A stretch of DNA of 42,524 bases. Origin: Candidatus Saelkia tenebricola. GTDB taxonomy: Bacteria > Omnitrophota > Gorgyraeia > Kaelpiales > Kaelpiaceae. This document shows positions 40,695-42,524 of this stretch, piece by piece. Position numbers and translations under genes: made by a program. The stretch covers positions 1-42,524 of the forward strand of contig JAVCDA010000057.1 in the NCBI GenBank assembly GCA_030765145.1, given 5' to 3'. The notes beneath the pieces are model-generated. The model did not search any database. It saw only the letters and a list, made by a program, of their open reading frames with translations, and was not told the DNA's origin. Position 1 is the stretch's first letter; each line of letters starts with the position of its first letter.

Positions 40695-41375
40695 ATGGAA
40701 AATTTAAAAGCAAAAATAAGTGAGGTTTTTTTCTCCATTCAGGGGGAAGGTGTATATATAGGATATCCCCAGTTGTTTATAAGGTTTTGGGACTGCAATC
40801 TTAAAACCTGCAGTTTTTGTGATACAAAAAAACAGGATTACCTGGAATATTCAGCGGAGGATTTAGCGCATAAGATATCTGATTTAGGTAAGAGGTATCA
40901 TTCTATTTCACTGACAGGTGGGGAGCCTTTAATGGAAGTTGATTTTCTGGAAAAATTTCTTATGAATTTTAAAGACGGTAAAAAGGTATATCTTGAAACT
41001 AACGGGACTTTACCTAAAGCGCTGGAGAAGATTATAAATTATGTTGATATCGTGGCTATGGATATCAAGTTGCCTTCTTCAACTGGTTTAGGAAGTTTTT
41101 GGGAAGAACATAGAAAGTTTTTATTGATTGGTTGGGAAAAACAGGTTTTTGTAAAAATTGTAATTACAAAACAATCTGAATTAAAAGATTTCCAAAAAGC
41201 GCTTGAGATAATACTTTCGATTGACCCAATGATACCTCTCATTATTCAGCCTGATAGCAGGAATATGGATAAAGAGCTTATTGATAAGGTTCTTTCTTTT
41301 CAGGAAGAAGCATTTCAGTCACTTATGTATGTAAGGGTGATACCCCAAATTCATAAATATATGGGGGTTAGGTAA
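40695..41375 (+). CDS. queE: 7-carboxy-7-deazaguanine synthase QueE, atypical cysteine spacing
   Basis: 226 aa. A radical SAM enzyme making the deazaguanine ring. FFSIQGEGVYIGYPQLFIRF, SLTGGEPLM, LETNGTLPKAL and VAMDIKLPSS are typical. The cluster motif is Cys34-x4-Cys39-x2-Cys42 (DCNLKTCSFCDT) instead of C-x3-C-x2-C, so it has one extra residue. QueE is known to tolerate unusual spacing (C-x14-C-x2-C in Burkholderia multivorans). It lies between queC and the fumarase genes without gaps. Confidence 0.92.
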   Translation: MENLKAKISEVFFSIQGEGVYIGYPQLFIRFWDCNLKTCSFCDTKKQDYLEYSAEDLAHKISDLGKRYHSISLTGGEPLMEVDFLEKFLMNFKDGKKVYLETNGTLPKALEKIINYVDIVAMDIKLPSSTGLGSFWEEHRKFLLIGWEKQVFVKIVITKQSELKDFQKALEIILSIDPMIPLIIQPDSRNMDKELIDKVLSFQEEAFQSLMYVRVIPQIHKYMGVR

Positions 41376-42221
41376 ATGAATTTAAAAGAATTTCGTGTAT
41401 TGGCGTGCGATTTATATCTTGAGGCAAATTTCAAAATCCGTTCTGATATTAAAAGAGCATTAATCAAAGCTCAAAAGCAAGAGAAGAATAAGTTAGCAAA
41501 AGAAGCGCTTTCTGTAATTTTAGAAAATGCAAAATTAGCTTATCGGGACAAAGTTGCAATATGTCAGGATACTGGTTACCCGGTTTTTTTCATTACTGTA
41601 GGCGGGAGTTTTCTTAAAAATATGACTGGTATTAAAAGAGAACTTATGGCAGGCATTAGGGATGCGACTTTTAAAGGTTGCTTACGTTCATCCATTGTTA
41701 AAGATCCGCTTAAAAGAAAAAATATCAGCCCCAATGTTCCGCCTGTTATGCATATTGAATGTTGGGATAAAAACGAGTGTGAAATTACGTTATTGGTAAA
41801 AGGATTTGGTTCTGAGAACAAAAGCCGTTTATATCTTCTTAATCCCAATACTAAAGAAGACGAGATAGTTGATATTATAGTAAAACATATTAAAGAAGTT
41901 GGCAGTTCCGCCTGTCCGCCGTATATAATCGGGATAGGTATTGGGGGGACAGCTGATGCAGCACTTATGCTTTCTAAAAAAGCTACACTGATTAATTTAG
42001 ACAAGAAGAATAAAGACAGTTATTTAGATAAGCTTGAGAAAAGAATAGAAAAAGGAGTGAATGAATTAAAAATCGGCCCATTAGGGATGAAAGGAATAAC
42101 AACTTGTTTAGGAGTTAAAATCATTACCCATCCAACTCATATTGCAGGGCTGCCGCTGGCTATCAGTGTGGGTTGCCATGCTACGAGAAGTGTAAATAGG
42201 AAAATAAAACCTAAATCATGA
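41376..42221 (+). CDS. Class I fumarate hydratase, alpha subunit
   Basis: 281 aa. The N-terminal half of the two-subunit iron-sulfur fumarase/tartrate dehydratase family, interconverting fumarate and malate. It has a cluster Cys in VAICQDTGYPVFFITVG, and SSIVKDPLKRKNISPNVPPV, a second Cys in GSSACPPYIIGIGIGGTADA, and GPLGMKGITTCLGVKI. L-tartrate dehydratase is the alternative. It overlaps the beta-subunit gene by 4 bp (ATGA). Confidence 0.9.
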   Translation: MNLKEFRVLACDLYLEANFKIRSDIKRALIKAQKQEKNKLAKEALSVILENAKLAYRDKVAICQDTGYPVFFITVGGSFLKNMTGIKRELMAGIRDATFKGCLRSSIVKDPLKRKNISPNVPPVMHIECWDKNECEITLLVKGFGSENKSRLYLLNPNTKEDEIVDIIVKHIKEVGSSACPPYIIGIGIGGTADAALMLSKKATLINLDKKNKDSYLDKLEKRIEKGVNELKIGPLGMKGITTCLGVKIITHPTHIAGLPLAISVGCHATRSVNRKIKPKS

Positions 42222-42524
42222 AAATAGAAACGCCATTAACTAAGAGTGTAATTAAAAAATTAAAAGCAGGAGATTTGGTTTATATAACAGGTATTGTTTA
42301 TACGGCGCGTGATAAAGCTCATCATGAACTCACTAATGTTATATATAAAGGAAAGAATCTTCCTCTTATACTTAATGGTGCAGCAATATATTACTGTGGC
42401 CCGACGCCTAATAGAAATGGAGAGGTAATAGGTTCCTGCGGGCCGACAACAAGTTCTAGGATGGATAAATTCACCCCCTTGCTTTACAAGTCGGGAATTA
42501 GTGTGACTATTGGTAAAGGCGAGA
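42218..42524 (+). CDS. Class I fumarate hydratase, beta subunit (partial, runs off window)
   Basis: About 102 codons from ATG 42218. It reads METPLT-like: ETPLTKSVIKKLKAGDLVYI, TGIVYTARDKAHHEL, LNGAAIYYCGPTPN and SCGPTTSSRMDKFTPLL, the hallmark of the C-terminal fumarase domain. It pairs with the alpha subunit just upstream. The 3' end is outside the window. Confidence 0.92.
   Translation, partial: MKIETPLTKSVIKKLKAGDLVYITGIVYTARDKAHHELTNVIYKGKNLPLILNGAAIYYCGPTPNRNGEVIGSCGPTTSSRMDKFTPLLYKSGISVTIGKGE

Noticed and set aside
1-42524. CRISPR arrays, insertion sequences, transposases or prophage genes
   Set aside because: No regularly spaced repeats, terminal inverted repeats with transposase, or phage structural genes were seen by eye.

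Overview
The window looks like an AT-rich bacterial chromosome fragment. The most likely source is an uncultured lineage such as Candidatus Omnitrophota (OP3) or a neighbour. This rests on gene content and on one trait, because no rRNA is present. The trait is a set of proteins with a Sec-type signal peptide followed directly by Arg-Arg, attached to methyltransferase, HAD or kinase folds; I associate this pattern with Omnitrophota from memory and could not search for it. Standard stop codons and Shine-Dalgarno-led starts (ATG, GTG and TTG) are used throughout.

Region 1 (1-5600) looks accessory. It holds the 3' part of a tRNA-His, an open stretch on the minus strand without a start codon, an unusual protein with a C-terminal sigma-70 region 4, and a run of three exported proteins sharing the signal-plus-RR N-terminus. 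The largest of the three (885 aa) joins a HAD hydrolase fold, a class I methyltransferase fold and a degenerate kinase-like fold. Region 2 (5660-9840) is a four-gene cluster: an XRE-cupin regulator, an M20-type hydrolase that has lost metal ligands, an acetate-kinase homologue with altered nucleotide-site motifs, and a second, strongly degenerate acetate-kinase homologue. I consider regions 1 and 2 the best candidates for undescribed systems.

Region 3 (9840-14700) holds a decayed small gene, a cold-shock gene with a very clear terminator, a lone PAS protein beside a GGQ release-factor-like rescue protein, a Na+/phosphate transporter with a PhoU-like partner, and a minus-strand pair (DUF3047 and a HAMP membrane protein). 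Region 4 (14760-19834) holds a guanine-deaminase-like enzyme and a compact run: alpha-glucan phosphorylase, a nicotinamidase-like protein lacking its catalytic lysine, a PduO-type cobalamin adenosyltransferase, endonuclease III and the AmrS radical SAM enzyme.

Region 5 (19850-28970) has a LacI-family regulator with a textbook operator over its own promoter, an exported kinase-fold protein, a Ski2-like helicase, and an acyl-CoA dehydrogenase/EtfB/ferredoxin-EtfA operon resembling electron-bifurcating complexes. A double HD-domain protein and UppP follow. Region 6 (28960-34400) carries argCJB, GTP-dependent PEP carboxykinase and greA. Region 7 (34345-37750) is a glycosylation cluster (a GT-C/TPR membrane protein and two GT2 enzymes) around a long inverted repeat. 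Region 8 (37780-end) carries a cell-wall amidase, murI, queDCE and a two-subunit class I fumarase cut by the window edge. Together these suggest an anaerobic, Gram-negative-type heterotroph that uses glycogen, makes its own arginine and queuosine precursor, and exports unusual enzymes.
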